In this document: positions 46,219 to 55,458 of the stretch, in pieces
Numbering within the stretch: the first letter of the stretch is position 1
Layout of the letters: the number at the start of each line of letters is the position of its first letter
NCBI GenBank assembly: GCA_047974765.1
Contig: JBKECP010000010.1
Coordinates: 1-61,613 of the forward strand
DNA from: JBKECP01 sp047974765
GTDB taxonomy: Bacteria; Pseudomonadota; Gammaproteobacteria; Pseudomonadales; Halieaceae
Direction of reading: 5' to 3'
Length of the DNA: 61,613 nt
Notes under the pieces: generated by a model
The model's input: only the letters and a program-made list of their open reading frames with translations
What the model was told of the DNA's origin: nothing
Database searches by the model: none
Position numbers and translations under genes: made by a program

Positions 46219-46797
46219 TCAGTCCAGGTTGGCATTGACAAAATCCCAGTTGACTAGTGCCCAGAATGCATCTATGTATTTGGGACGGGCATTGCGATAA
46301 TCAATATAGTAAGCGTGCTCCCACACATCAACCGTCAGCAGAGGCTTATCACTACCTGTCAGCGGGGTTTCAGCATTACTGGTATTGGCAATAGCGACAG
46401 AACCATCGGCTTTTTGCACCAACCAGGTCCAGCCTGAACCAAAGTTGCCTATTGCACTGGCAGTGAATGCTTCTTTAAACTTGTCAAAAGAACCAAAAGC
46501 CGCATTGATTTTGTCAGCCACTGCACCAGTAGCCGCACCGCCGCCATTGGGGCTCAGACAATTCCAGTAGAACGTGTGGTTCCATACCTGAGCTGCATTA
46601 TTAAATACACCACCGGAAGACTTCCTGACGATAGTTTCCAGATCCGCATCAGCCAGCTCAGTATCTGCAATCAATGGACCCAGTTTATCGACATAGGTCG
46701 CATGATGCTTGCCGTAGTGAAATTCCAGTGTTTCCTGGGAAATATGCGGCTCCAGTGCGTTCATTGCATAGGGCAGCCCGGGAAGTGTAATAGCCAT
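46219..46797 (-). CDS. sodB: Iron superoxide dismutase
   Basis: A 192-residue cytoplasmic enzyme that dismutates superoxide. Metal ligands are His27 (EFHYGKHHATYV), His74 (VWNHTFYWNC), Asp157 and His161 (VDVWEHAYYIDY). Gln70 in NAAQVW is the Fe-type position. Length is normal. AAGGAG stands upstream of the ATG. It is transcribed alone. Confidence 0.98.
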   Translation of the reverse strand: MAITLPGLPYAMNALEPHISQETLEFHYGKHHATYVDKLGPLIADTELADADLETIVRKSSGGVFNNAAQVWNHTFYWNCLSPNGGGAATGAVADKINAAFGSFDKFKEAFTASAIGNFGSGWTWLVQKADGSVAIANTSNAETPLTGSDKPLLTVDVWEHAYYIDYRNARPKYIDAFWALVNWDFVNANLD

Positions 46798-46998
46798 GAT
46801 GTTCTCCTTGCTTTGCTCTTTTAAAACAGCCCCTTTTCGGGGTGCGGTCAGCGGAGGTCTACTATAACGGAAAACCCCGAAGGCTTGGCAAGCCCTTCTT
46901 CCAATAAAGATGCCAAAAAAGCACGCGCACTGAAGACACGCGACTGGACATGCAGGGCTTTATCCTCCTCCACAGGGCCTGACAAGGTGTTTACAGGC

Positions 46999-47757
46999 TT
47001 ATCTGAACATTACCAACTGCTCCAGCATACTTAACATACGGTGCAAATCAGCCGTTCCAGACAAACGATGATCACCCTGTTTGACCAATTGCAGCTCCAC
47101 ATCTTCGCCGCTTAGCTGTTCAACCAGACGGATGGATGCCTGCCAGGGCACAGCTTCATCCTGCTGACCATGAATAATACGCACCGGCGCATCAATCGCT
47201 ATCGGCATCTCTCCCAGGCGATGCTGGCGACCATCAGCCAGCAATTCACGGGTAATAATATAAGGTCGAGAGTCGTAAGGAGAAAACAGTTCGCAACGGC
47301 CTTTATTTGCCAGCGAAACACGTTGGGCTTCACTCATACGCTCATTGACAATGCGCTCAGTAAAATTCTGTGCAGGGGCAATTAACAGTAAACCCGCAAT
47401 GCGTTCAGGCCGTTCCAATGCCGCCAGCAAAGACAACCACCCACCCATGGATGAGCCTACCAATAGCTGGGGCCCTACCGTCAGCTCATCAATCACTTGC
47501 AGGGTATCAGCCAGCCAGTGACTGAGTGTAAAGTGGGTGATATCCCCCCCGGACTGACCGTGCCCCCGATAATCAAAGCGACTGTACTGACGGCCTTTTT
47601 CAACACACCACTGCCTGAGTGCCAGTGCCTTCATACCCTGCATATCTGACTGAAAGCCGGGACAGAAGATAATCCCCGGTCCCTCACCATCGAGCCACTC
47701 ACAGGCAATGTCATCACCGCTGCCTGTAGTGAGTCGACAAAATACTATACCGCTCAT
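46999..47757 (-). CDS. Alpha/beta hydrolase (ABHD10-like)
   Basis: A 252-residue serine hydrolase: oxyanion region IIFCPGFQSDMQG, nucleophile Ser in GSSMGGWLSLLAAL, acid in RIIHGQQDEAVPW and His in KQGDHRLS. The order and short lid match the ABHD10/esterase type that hydrolyses small esters or acyl-protein bonds. No signal peptide. AAGGAGGGG precedes the ATG. Neighbours give no hint of the substrate. Confidence 0.92.
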   Translation of the reverse strand: MSGIVFCRLTTGSGDDIACEWLDGEGPGIIFCPGFQSDMQGMKALALRQWCVEKGRQYSRFDYRGHGQSGGDITHFTLSHWLADTLQVIDELTVGPQLLVGSSMGGWLSLLAALERPERIAGLLLIAPAQNFTERIVNERMSEAQRVSLANKGRCELFSPYDSRPYIITRELLADGRQHRLGEMPIAIDAPVRIIHGQQDEAVPWQASIRLVEQLSGEDVELQLVKQGDHRLSGTADLHRMLSMLEQLVMFR

Positions 47758-47913
47758 GCCCCCTCCTTAAAAATGAGCTATTACTCTCAAACCTGATCAC
47801 CTGAAGCCATTCAGCACATCATACCTCACAGAGATCAGTTCAAACTTGTGGCCACGCCCAGTTCTGGGTAGGCTTCCCCCCTTGTTGTTGATAAATATCC
47901 CAAGGAACCCTGA

Positions 47914-48834
47914 ATGCAAAGGTCTGCCAGAGTTATTACAGCTCTGTTGTCACTACTATGCGCTACTGTACAGGCCGCGCAGAACTCTGATAAAAGGCAA
48001 ACCCGTTTTTCTGCAGAAGTTGCTATAGGTGCTGAATACGACAGCAATGTTGCTATTGACGAACTCGATACCAGCAGCAGCAAATCTGACAATGCTCTGA
48101 CACTGGATGCCGACCTTTCCCTGAAAACAGCCCTTAGCGAACACACTGAACTTAATCTGTCTTATGATTTCAGCCAGAATATCTATCAGGATTTTGGTGA
48201 ACTCAATCGACAAACACATATTCTGGGTACCAGTATCGAGCAGGACTTTGAACGTATCGATACAGGACTGTCGCTGTTTTATATCAGCTCTTTGCTCGAC
48301 GGTGACAGCTTTTTGACGCTGTATCGGATATCACCTTCCCTGTCAGGTTTTATAGGTAAAAAGTGGTTTGGACGAAGCGCTCTGGTGTATTCGGATAAAT
48401 CCCTGGAGCAAAACTCTGACCGGGATGCACAAACCCACACAGTAGAGCTTGATCTTTATTACTTTGCCCGGGGACTACGCAGCTATATTAATGTGGGTTA
48501 CCGTTATAAAGACGAAAATGCTGAAGCAGAACATTATGATTACGGTTCAAACGGTATCAAACTGCGCTATATACACCGCTTTGAACTGCCCTCACGCACA
48601 TTGAAGCTGGAACTGGCCTGGCGCTATGAAGATCGTCACTACCGCCACGACACACCCGCAATCAATAGAAAACGTAGTGACCAGCGCCAGCGCTGGCAGC
48701 TGGACGTGGAAATACCAATTCTGAAGAACTCAGCCGTACAGTTGTATAGCAGTTATGGCAATTATGATTCCAACTACTGGCCGGCTGATTACGATCAACT
48801 GGTAACCGGCAGTCGTTTTATCCACCGCTGGTAG
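47914..48834 (+). CDS. Outer-membrane beta-barrel protein
   Basis: A 306-residue protein with a signal peptide (to about residue 22) and a mature part made of alternating amphipathic strands (AEVAIGAEYDSNVAIDE, TELNLSYDFSQNIYQDF, YFARGLRSYINVGYRYKD, LELAWRYEDRHYRH), ending in tryptophan as outer-membrane barrels do. It resembles surface-lipoprotein-assembly-modifier or other small porin-like barrels without a clear family match. AAGGAA lies upstream of the ATG. It is convergent with, and overlaps by 17 nt, the subtilisin-like gene; the pair likely works with it at the surface. Confidence 0.8.
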   Translation: MQRSARVITALLSLLCATVQAAQNSDKRQTRFSAEVAIGAEYDSNVAIDELDTSSSKSDNALTLDADLSLKTALSEHTELNLSYDFSQNIYQDFGELNRQTHILGTSIEQDFERIDTGLSLFYISSLLDGDSFLTLYRISPSLSGFIGKKWFGRSALVYSDKSLEQNSDRDAQTHTVELDLYYFARGLRSYINVGYRYKDENAEAEHYDYGSNGIKLRYIHRFELPSRTLKLELAWRYEDRHYRHDTPAINRKRSDQRQRWQLDVEIPILKNSAVQLYSSYGNYDSNYWPADYDQLVTGSRFIHRW

Positions 48835-50722
48835 ACCGCCGTAGAGGCGTCAATAAGCCATAGCCATAAATATCATCCCGCCCGGGTGGCCCAAGATCCC
48901 TGGCATCAGCGAAAAGACTGTCCATAACATTGGCAGCCGGTTCAAGCTGACGCAGACGCGCCGCTGCCGTAGTTGCAAAGGGCACCGCAAAAGAAGTGCC
49001 TGATGACGTGGCATAACCACCACCAGGCCTGGCGTGCAGCATGCCGACACCGGGAGCGGCAATATCAAGATAGTCACCGCGGTTGGCCAGACGGAAAATA
49101 CGCCCCCCTGTATCGACAGCCGTTACGGCCACTACCGTATCGTAAGCGGCCGGATACATCGGCTTAGCTACAGGCCCACCATTACCAGCTGCCGCCAGCA
49201 CCAGTACACCGCGATTTGCGGCCCGCTTGAGTGCTGTCTCCAGCAGTTTATTCGGTGGTCCTGCCAGACTCACATTAACCACATCCACACCCGAGGTCAC
49301 CAGCCAGTCAAGTGCACGCACCAGACTGACCGTGCTGGCCACCTCCCCGAGGTTATCATCCTGTTCAAACACTCCAGCGGCATAAAGCCGGGCCCGTGGT
49401 GCCAGCCCACGATAATGCTCACCGTCAGCAGCAATCATCGACGCTATAGCCGTACCGTGGAAATTAGGCGCACTGGCACTGTCATGAACGAAGGAGGCTA
49501 CATGAATACGCGAGCCAGACAGATCAGGGTGAGAGGTATCAACCTGACTATCAATCATGCCAATTTTAAAATCCATTTTGTCAATATCAGCCGGAAATGG
49601 AACCGCCTTGCGCGGTTCGATACCTTCAACCTTATGCGTAATAGGTGAACCGGCCGTATAAAAATGGTTGAGATCAACATCCGCACGTCCGGAGCCCACC
49701 ACATCAACAACCCCCTGACGCACTGCCGAAATTTCAAAACTTGAAGGCGCCGCCACCTCTGCCAGACGCAAACCCATACCGGGCAACTCTGTTACGTTTT
49801 CAAAGAGATAGCCTTCCCTGGCCAGCTTTTCAAAAGCTTCAGGTTCAGCCATTACCAACCATTGGGCCGTTCGGATACGGGTTTCGTCCACCTCAAACTG
49901 ATTTTCAATCTCATCGATGATTTCATCGATTTCAGCTTCCAGGCGATCTTCAACAGCTGTGGCGGCATTCATTTCAACCATATTTTCTATGTTATTTTCC
50001 ACACTGTTTTCGACACTGGTCTCCACACTTGTTTCAATACCACCTTCAACCTGGCTTTCAACAGAATTTTCAACACCCTGCTCAACGCTGTTTTCTACGC
50101 TGGCTTGTACGGCATTTTCAACACTGGCCTCCAGATTCGTCTCAACACTGGCTTCAACCTGAGACTCCACCGTATCGTTAACCGCCACCTCAACCTGATC
50201 TTCAACTGTATCTTCAACACTGTCCTCAACCGCCGCCCCCACCTGATTTTCAACAGAGTCTTCAATTGAGGATTCAACCGATGTTTCAACACCGTCCTCT
50301 ACCGTGTTCTCAACCACCTGCTCCAGGTTATCCTCGACGCTATCTTCAATACTACCCTCGATATTGGCCTCTACATTCTGCTCAACATTGGCCTGAACCT
50401 CTTCTTCAATATTGGCCTCGATATTGTTCTCGATGTTTTCTTCAATATTCTCTTCAACAACGGTTTCAAGCTCATCCTCGGCGCTGTTTTCAATATCCTC
50501 TTCGACTTCATCCTCGATAATGTCTTCCATGTCCATACAGCAGGGTGTCTGAGCCTGAACATCAGCCGTATGCGGCCAAAAAAGAGTCAGGGATATTGCA
50601 AATACCAATATTCCCCGGATAATTCCCAGAGCCGCCGGTGAACCATAAAAACATACAGGAGTCATAGTGCCCCGTGCACTGACAATATTGTTAGAGGTAC
50701 TATCAAAACCTTTATTAAACAT
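48818..50722 (-). CDS. Subtilisin-like (S8) protease with a long four-residue-repeat acidic region
   Basis: A 634-residue exported protein. A signal/anchor segment (about residues 31-57) is followed by a CCMDM motif and a repeat region (about 68-278) in which Val/Ile/Leu stands at every fourth position, followed almost always by Glu. A short pre-domain (about 285-380) precedes the S8 catalytic domain with Asp391 (IGMIDSQVDTSHPDL), His422 (FHGTAIASMI), Asn514 (AAGNGG) and Ser577 (SGTSFAVPFATT), so the protease looks active. The start may instead be the ATG at 50665, which gives a more usual signal peptide. It is divergent from the ECF sigma/anti-sigma genes and convergent with the barrel gene. 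Confidence 0.93.
   Translation of the reverse strand: MFNKGFDSTSNNIVSARGTMTPVCFYGSPAALGIIRGILVFAISLTLFWPHTADVQAQTPCCMDMEDIIEDEVEEDIENSAEDELETVVEENIEENIENNIEANIEEEVQANVEQNVEANIEGSIEDSVEDNLEQVVENTVEDGVETSVESSIEDSVENQVGAAVEDSVEDTVEDQVEVAVNDTVESQVEASVETNLEASVENAVQASVENSVEQGVENSVESQVEGGIETSVETSVENSVENNIENMVEMNAATAVEDRLEAEIDEIIDEIENQFEVDETRIRTAQWLVMAEPEAFEKLAREGYLFENVTELPGMGLRLAEVAAPSSFEISAVRQGVVDVVGSGRADVDLNHFYTAGSPITHKVEGIEPRKAVPFPADIDKMDFKIGMIDSQVDTSHPDLSGSRIHVASFVHDSASAPNFHGTAIASMIAADGEHYRGLAPRARLYAAGVFEQDDNLGEVASTVSLVRALDWLVTSGVDVVNVSLAGPPNKLLETALKRAANRGVLVLAAAGNGGPVAKPMYPAAYDTVVAVTAVDTGGRIFRLANRGDYLDIAAPGVGMLHARPGGGYATSSGTSFAVPFATTAAARLRQLEPAANVMDSLFADARDLGPPGRDDIYGYGLLTPLRRSTSGG
49907..50506 (-). 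repeat. Coding repeat of about 50 four-residue units in the protease gene
   Basis: From residue 73 to about 272 the hydrophobic residue recurs every fourth position without any slip (for example VESQVEGGIETSVETSVENS). The DNA is a degenerate 12-nt repeat, with varied codons, so it is an old expansion held by selection rather than a recent slippage tract. Confidence 0.9.
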
Positions 50723-50852
50723 AGCCTTACCAAACTATAACCATACCCGCCGGATTCGGTGGATTCATCAGGATAACGGCTCAGAGGGGGATATATTCCT
50801 GGCAATGGAATAGAATCCCCCGCCAACACGTCATGACTACAACAGGGACATT

Positions 50853-51353
50853 ATGCCATCACTGAGCAGCTCACAGCGAGAGGCTTTACTCGCTGAGCTG
50901 AGTGGCCTGCGAAGGTTTTGCTTTTCACTGACAGGAAGTCAGGCAGACGCAGACGATCTGCTACAAGCCACCGTGGAAAAGGTACTCGATAAGGGGATGC
51001 CAGCTGAGGCGCACCCAATCAAGTGGGCTTATCGTGTCTGCAAGAATACCTGGATCGACGAACTGCGATCCCGTGAAGTGAGGCAACGCTACCCGGAACA
51101 GGCAGAAGAACCGGATTTCTCCCCTTCTGCCGAGCTTGTCGCCGGACAGGAGCAGGCTCTGGGTGCCGTAGGTGTTGCACTTGAACAACTGCCAACAGAG
51201 CAGCGACTGGCGCTGACCCTGGTTGCAGTGGAGGGCAAAACCTATGCAGAGGCAGCGGAAATCCTTGAGGTACCGGTAGGCACAATTATGAGCCGGATAG
51301 CCAGAGCCAGGCGTCAGTTAGTGGAAACGCTGAAGACGCCAGATGATGAATGA
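50853..51353 (+). CDS. ECF-type RNA polymerase sigma factor
   Basis: A 166-residue sigma-70 family protein with region 2 (about residues 15-80, SLTGSQADADDLLQATVEKVL, KWAYRVCKNTWIDELRSREVRQRY) and region 4 (about 105-160, LEQLPTEQRLALTLVAVEGKTYAEAAEILEVPVGTIMSRIARARRQL). It has no region 3. It directs polymerase to promoters that respond to an envelope signal. The stop codon overlaps the anti-sigma ATG (ATGA), so the two are coupled, and the gene is divergent from the protease. Confidence 0.95.
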   Translation: MPSLSSSQREALLAELSGLRRFCFSLTGSQADADDLLQATVEKVLDKGMPAEAHPIKWAYRVCKNTWIDELRSREVRQRYPEQAEEPDFSPSAELVAGQEQALGAVGVALEQLPTEQRLALTLVAVEGKTYAEAAEILEVPVGTIMSRIARARRQLVETLKTPDDE

Positions 51354-52099
51354 GTACAGACAACATGACGGATACAGACCTACAACAGCTCTCAAGCTAT
51401 ATTGATGGTGAGCTGACGGCAGTTCAAAATGCTGAGCTTGAACAACGTCTGGCCAGTGACAGCAGTTTGCAGATGCAATTGCGTGCACTGCAACGTGTCA
51501 ACAGACAGTTTATCGAGCTGGCTGGCAAACCAGATCCGGCTCATGTACCCGCAGCAGTCAGCGCCCTGCTCAAGAATCCTCAGTACAAAGCCTCTCAGCA
51601 GGCAAAAATTTTGCCCTTCCCTGTTCGCCACCGCCGAACATTATCAGCAGGCATGGCACTGGCCGCTTCGCTGGTGCTTGCACTGACTATTGGTTTTAGC
51701 GGCCAAAACACTAACATTTCAGATGAGCCCGGTCAGGATAATACTGTTGCTACAGCGCTGGATAATATTACCTCCAGTGCTGACGAGTGGACACCACTGG
51801 CCGACAACCGTCAGCTGCGCGCTGTTTTGAGCTTTGCCAACAACGAAGGTCAATGGTGTCGTGAATACCAGCTTAGACAGGATGCAAGCCAATGGCGAGG
51901 CGTTGCCTGCCGCAATGAAAATGGCTGGCAGGACGCATTACTGCTCAAAGACAACAGCCTGCCAGCCAATACAGCAAACTATCAACCTGCTGGCGCTGGT
52001 GACGTTGATGTCATTGGCAATTATATCGACACACATTCTGTAGACATTCCCCTGAGTGCAGTTCAGGAAGCCGAAGTGATCGCTCGCAAGTGGCAGTAA
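51350..52099 (+). CDS. Anti-sigma factor, membrane-anchored
   Basis: A 249-residue protein: an N-terminal sigma-binding helical part (LQQLSSYIDGELTAVQNAELEQRLASDSSLQMQ), one membrane helix (about residues 98-118, MALAASLVLALTIGFSG) and a periplasmic part. The zinc-binding HxxxCxxC of ZAS anti-sigma factors is absent, so it is a zinc-free type. It would hold the upstream ECF factor at the membrane until released. A strong terminator follows, so the operon has two genes. Confidence 0.88.
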   Translation: MSTDNMTDTDLQQLSSYIDGELTAVQNAELEQRLASDSSLQMQLRALQRVNRQFIELAGKPDPAHVPAAVSALLKNPQYKASQQAKILPFPVRHRRTLSAGMALAASLVLALTIGFSGQNTNISDEPGQDNTVATALDNITSSADEWTPLADNRQLRAVLSFANNEGQWCREYQLRQDASQWRGVACRNENGWQDALLLKDNSLPANTANYQPAGAGDVDVIGNYIDTHSVDIPLSAVQEAEVIARKWQ

Positions 52100-52124
52100 G
52101 TTTCAATCCAGGTGCAGGAATGAC

Positions 52125-52149
52125 AAGGAGCCTTCGCGCTCCTTTTTTT
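52125..52149 (+). terminator. Rho-independent terminator of the sigma/anti-sigma operon
   Basis: AAGGAGC and GCTCCTT form a 7-bp stem with a 6-nt loop and run into seven T residues, 26 nt after the anti-sigma stop. Confidence 0.9.
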
Positions 52150-52857
52150 ATGCATCCGCACTTTTACCAGTCTCTTCATCGTATCAACACACCACAGCCA
52201 ATAGAGCAGGCTGCAAACCTGTAAGCATAAACACGAAAAAGGAAGAAAAGGAAAGAGAAGATGGGAGAGTGGCAGAGCTTGCCGCCCCATGTCGACGACA
52301 AGCTCTGGAGTACAGGCTGGAGGGCTAGCGGTCCCCAGGCCTGAGTCCTGATGCCAGTTATACCTTTCAGCTTACTGACGAAACCACAGTCACGATGCAA
52401 AAACCGACTGTGGCAGGTGTTAAAATCGAGTCTGCCAATACCTGCCAACGCGGTCTGCTTCTCAATGGCAGACATCGCACCCAATAGCGGGCATCACATG
52501 ACTCGAAGCGGTTTCACTCCACTTACTGCATTAACGGATGGCCGGACATATCTATTCCACTGTCTGTCATATTTTTATCACCCCCGTTTTATCAGTAACA
52601 GCTAATACAGTGTCCAAGCCCCTTTATTCTTTGCCCACCAACCCCGGCCCAACATTGCATAAATACTTTTGTACCGCACTGCCTATCTTGAATACACTAT
52701 AAAATAGCCGTTTTAATGGCCATTTTGAGCTATTTGAATAGTTCATAGCCAGAAACATCGTTGATCTGCCAGGCACAGTCTTTTTAACAGCGTTCATTTA
52801 TGTTGTTCTTTCCAACGATGTGAATAATGCCAATTATCAGGGCATGGAGCATTTATT
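52150..52857. other. Long intergenic stretch without a supported gene
   Basis: About 700 bp between the terminator and the second dispersed element. A minus-strand frame at 52176-52484 (102 codons) has no ribosome site and no recognised motif, and other frames are short. It may be a decayed gene or a repeat with a single copy in this window. Confidence 0.5.
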
Positions 52858-52860
52858 ATT

Positions 52861-53022
52861 AACTCAGCAAGTTTTTAGCCGAATGAATAAGCGGCACATG
52901 AAGGTGCCGCCGCAGGCTGTAAGCCTGTGCGAACCCCTGAAATCAAGGGATTTCACAAATACCGCCGATTTTCAGGGGCGACTATCAAATAGTGAAGGAT
53001 TTATCTATTTGATGGTCGGGTT
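52861..53022 (+). repeat. Dispersed structured element, copy 2
   Basis: About 162 bp, same orientation as copy 1. Preserved parts are the AAGGTGCCGC hairpin region, CAGGCTGTAAGCCTG, TTTTCAGGGGCGAC, the ATCAAATAG...CTATTTGAT pair and the ends AACTCAGCA and GGTCGGGTT. TTATT and AATAG outside the ends extend the inverted match a little. It lies in the long intergenic region upstream of the M20 gene. Confidence 0.85.
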
Positions 53023-53236
53023 AATAGTTATCTATAAACAATAAGCGCTTTGACTTTATTGATTACATCAGCAATATGGAGCTGAGGCAGTGCATAAAGA
53101 GATATCCCGCTTGTCATCGGGGTACGGTACTTTGATAACAACAGTAAGCAGGCTGTTTTAACAGCCCGAGTATTTTCTGACAAATACTCAAACAAACACA
53201 TAAAGATCATACGACACTAATAAATAGAGGAATATC

Positions 53237-54547
53237 ATGCAAAAACTGATTACAGGCAGTCTGTTGCTGTGCGGCATGCTGCTGTCTGGTCTTAACGGCC
53301 AGGCCGCTGTTCCACTGGCGGCTGAAAAGGCGATTGAAGCCATCGAACCTCAAATGATCCAGTGGCGGCGCGATCTGCACCAACAACCGGAGCTATCTAA
53401 CCGGGAATTTAAAACTTCAAAGAAGATAGCAGCCCACCTGCATGCTATTGGTCTGGACAAGGTTGAAACCGGTATTGGCCATACCGGCGTAGTCGGCACA
53501 CTCATTGGTGGCAAGCCAGGCCCGGTCATAGCACTGCGCGCTGATATGGACGCCCTGCCAGTTGCCGAACAAACGGGGCTGGCCTTCGCCTCCCAGGCCA
53601 AAGGTGAATATCGGGGCCAGGAAGTATCGGTTATGCATGCCTGTGGTCATGATGCTCATGTAGCTATGCTGATGGCCGCTGCTCAAGTGCTGGCAGAAAA
53701 TCGGGCAGAGCTGGCAGGCACCCTTAAATTCATCTTTCAACCTGCCGAAGAAGGCCCGCCTTCCGGTGAAGAAGGCGGTGCAGCACTGATGATCAAGGAG
53801 GGCGTACTCTCTGGTGCCGATGCACCGGAAGCGATTCTTGGACTGCATGTCTGGCCAGATGACGCTGGTCGGCTGATCTATCGTGCCGGGGGCTTTATGG
53901 CCGCTGCAGATACTCTGGAAATTACCGTTAACGGGCGTCAAACTCACGGCTCTTCACCCTGGCTGGGGGTTGACCCTATCTATACCGCAGCTCAGATTGC
54001 CATCGCCTTACAGGGCATCCCTTCACGCCATCTGGACATCACCCAAGGCCCGGTGGTTATTACTATCGGCTCATTTAACGGCGGTATCAGAGGCAATATT
54101 ATTCCAGATACCGTTGAAATGGCGGGCACCATCCGCACCTTCGATAGGGCAGTGCGCGAACAACTGCATCAGAAACTTCGGCAGACGGTAGCGGCTATTG
54201 CCAAAGCCAACGGTGCCACAGTCAAAGTCAGTATCACTGCAGCGGCACCGGTGACAGTCAATGATCCTGTTCTGCTCAGACAAATGATGCCATCCCTTGA
54301 GTGGGCCGCAGCTCAACATGGTGTACATGAGGGGCGGGCCATTACCGGCGCTGAGGACTTTGGTTATTTTGAGCAAAAAATTCCCGGCCTGTTCCTGCAC
54401 CTGGGCGTTGGCAACACAGATATTGCCCGCAGCGAACGGCCAGCCAACCACTCTCCCCTGTTCGATGTGCAAGAAAGTGCACTGATTATCGGCGTACGGG
54501 CACTGGTAGGCTTCGCCTTTGACTATCGGGGAAAAACGGCATCATAA
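53237..54547 (+). CDS. Exported M20-family amidohydrolase
   Basis: A 436-residue protein: signal peptide (to about residue 23), then an M20D-type metallo-amidohydrolase like hippurate or IAA-amino-acid hydrolases. Metal-site text includes HQQPELSNREF, RADMDALPV (Asp103), MHACGHDAHVAML (Cys136, His138, Asp139, His141) and PAEEGPPSGEEGG; a dimerisation domain with VNGRQTHGSSPWLGVDPI (His) follows. It would remove acyl groups from amino acids in the periplasm. AGAGGA precedes the ATG. It is monocistronic. Confidence 0.94.
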   Translation: MQKLITGSLLLCGMLLSGLNGQAAVPLAAEKAIEAIEPQMIQWRRDLHQQPELSNREFKTSKKIAAHLHAIGLDKVETGIGHTGVVGTLIGGKPGPVIALRADMDALPVAEQTGLAFASQAKGEYRGQEVSVMHACGHDAHVAMLMAAAQVLAENRAELAGTLKFIFQPAEEGPPSGEEGGAALMIKEGVLSGADAPEAILGLHVWPDDAGRLIYRAGGFMAAADTLEITVNGRQTHGSSPWLGVDPIYTAAQIAIALQGIPSRHLDITQGPVVITIGSFNGGIRGNIIPDTVEMAGTIRTFDRAVREQLHQKLRQTVAAIAKANGATVKVSITAAAPVTVNDPVLLRQMMPSLEWAAAQHGVHEGRAITGAEDFGYFEQKIPGLFLHLGVGNTDIARSERPANHSPLFDVQESALIIGVRALVGFAFDYRGKTAS

Positions 54548-54555
54548 CTACGTAC

Positions 54556-54584
54556 ACAGGTGCAGACAAAACTGTCGCACCTGT
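54556..54584 (+). terminator. Hairpin after the M20 gene
   Basis: ACAGGTGC and GCACCTGT form a perfect 8-bp stem with a 13-nt loop shortly after the stop; T-rich sequence (ATCGTCTTTTAT) follows. It is probably a terminator, weaker than the others. Confidence 0.55.
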
Positions 54585-54606
54585 ATCGTCTTTTATCACT
54601 ATTGGC

Positions 54607-55314
54607 TCAGATCGGCAGCGGAATAAAAACCGTTGATGCGGTGTGTACTGCCGTGGTGATCAGGCGATCATCAACATCGGCGGCCACTTTTGCCAACAGA
54701 TCCTGCAAGGCAATCATCTTGCCAAACAGACGTTCAAAACTGAGGTTATCAATCACACCGTCGCGCTCATGGGTAATCAGATAGGGGCGTCCATCCGGGC
54801 GGCGTATCTGCTTGAGCTTCCACACCAGGATTTCCACATTGCGGGCGCTGGTAGAAAGTGCTTCGGCATTGAGCTGATGCAACATAAACATTTCTGGTTT
54901 ATAACCATAGGCTTGGCGCAACATATCAGCCAGGCCACTGATCAGCGCAAACACCCGATCACCCGTATAGGCTGAATCAAAAGCCAGATTCATGGCCTCA
55001 ATACCCTGCTTTCCTTTCAGCTCTTCAAAAACCAGCTCCCGTTCATTCACCCGTAATTGAGCAAGACGCATCTCCAGCGTCATACCAGGAATTTTACGAA
55101 GCTCCGCAGGATTGCGACGATAGAGCTTGACAAGCAGCTCACGCACCAAAGTACGTGTGGTATTAATAGCTTCATCAGCTACTAGGTCAATATCAGATTT
55201 GGCAAGATTTTTAATTTCATAGGACGCGCAACCACCACCCAGGGTGAATATTAATACCAGGGCAATCCGAATCAGACTTTGACAGAGATGGCCGTTGTAT
55301 CGCACCCTGATCAC
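54607..55314 (-). CDS. Lipoprotein of unknown function
   Basis: A 235-residue protein with an N-terminal hydrophobic segment ending in a lipobox (FTLGGGC, Cys at about residue 29). The mature part is helical and contains LAKSDIDLVADEAINTTRTLVRELLVKLYRRNPAELRKIPGM and GKMIALQDLLAKVAADVDDRL. No family was recognised. GTG start. It is divergent from the two lipoproteins that follow and may share their control region. Confidence 0.75.
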   Translation of the reverse strand: MIRVRYNGHLCQSLIRIALVLIFTLGGGCASYEIKNLAKSDIDLVADEAINTTRTLVRELLVKLYRRNPAELRKIPGMTLEMRLAQLRVNERELVFEELKGKQGIEAMNLAFDSAYTGDRVFALISGLADMLRQAYGYKPEMFMLHQLNAEALSTSARNVEILVWKLKQIRRPDGRPYLITHERDGVIDNLSFERLFGKMIALQDLLAKVAADVDDRLITTAVHTASTVFIPLPI

Positions 55315-55458
55315 TCCATTGTGTTATATGGCCACATGCTTACAGACCACCGCATAGTAAGGGATTTGCCCTTGAAAAACAGTTCATCACATACAGAACG
55401 TGGCAAGTGTCACGGAAAAAGGTAAGCTTGCTGCCTTAATAATTACCGGAGTTTGCAT

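Noticed and set aside
49862..50269. A 135-codon plus-strand frame with repeated Phe-Asn/Phe-Ser units
   Set aside because: It is the antisense reading of the four-residue repeat region of the protease and has no start signal.
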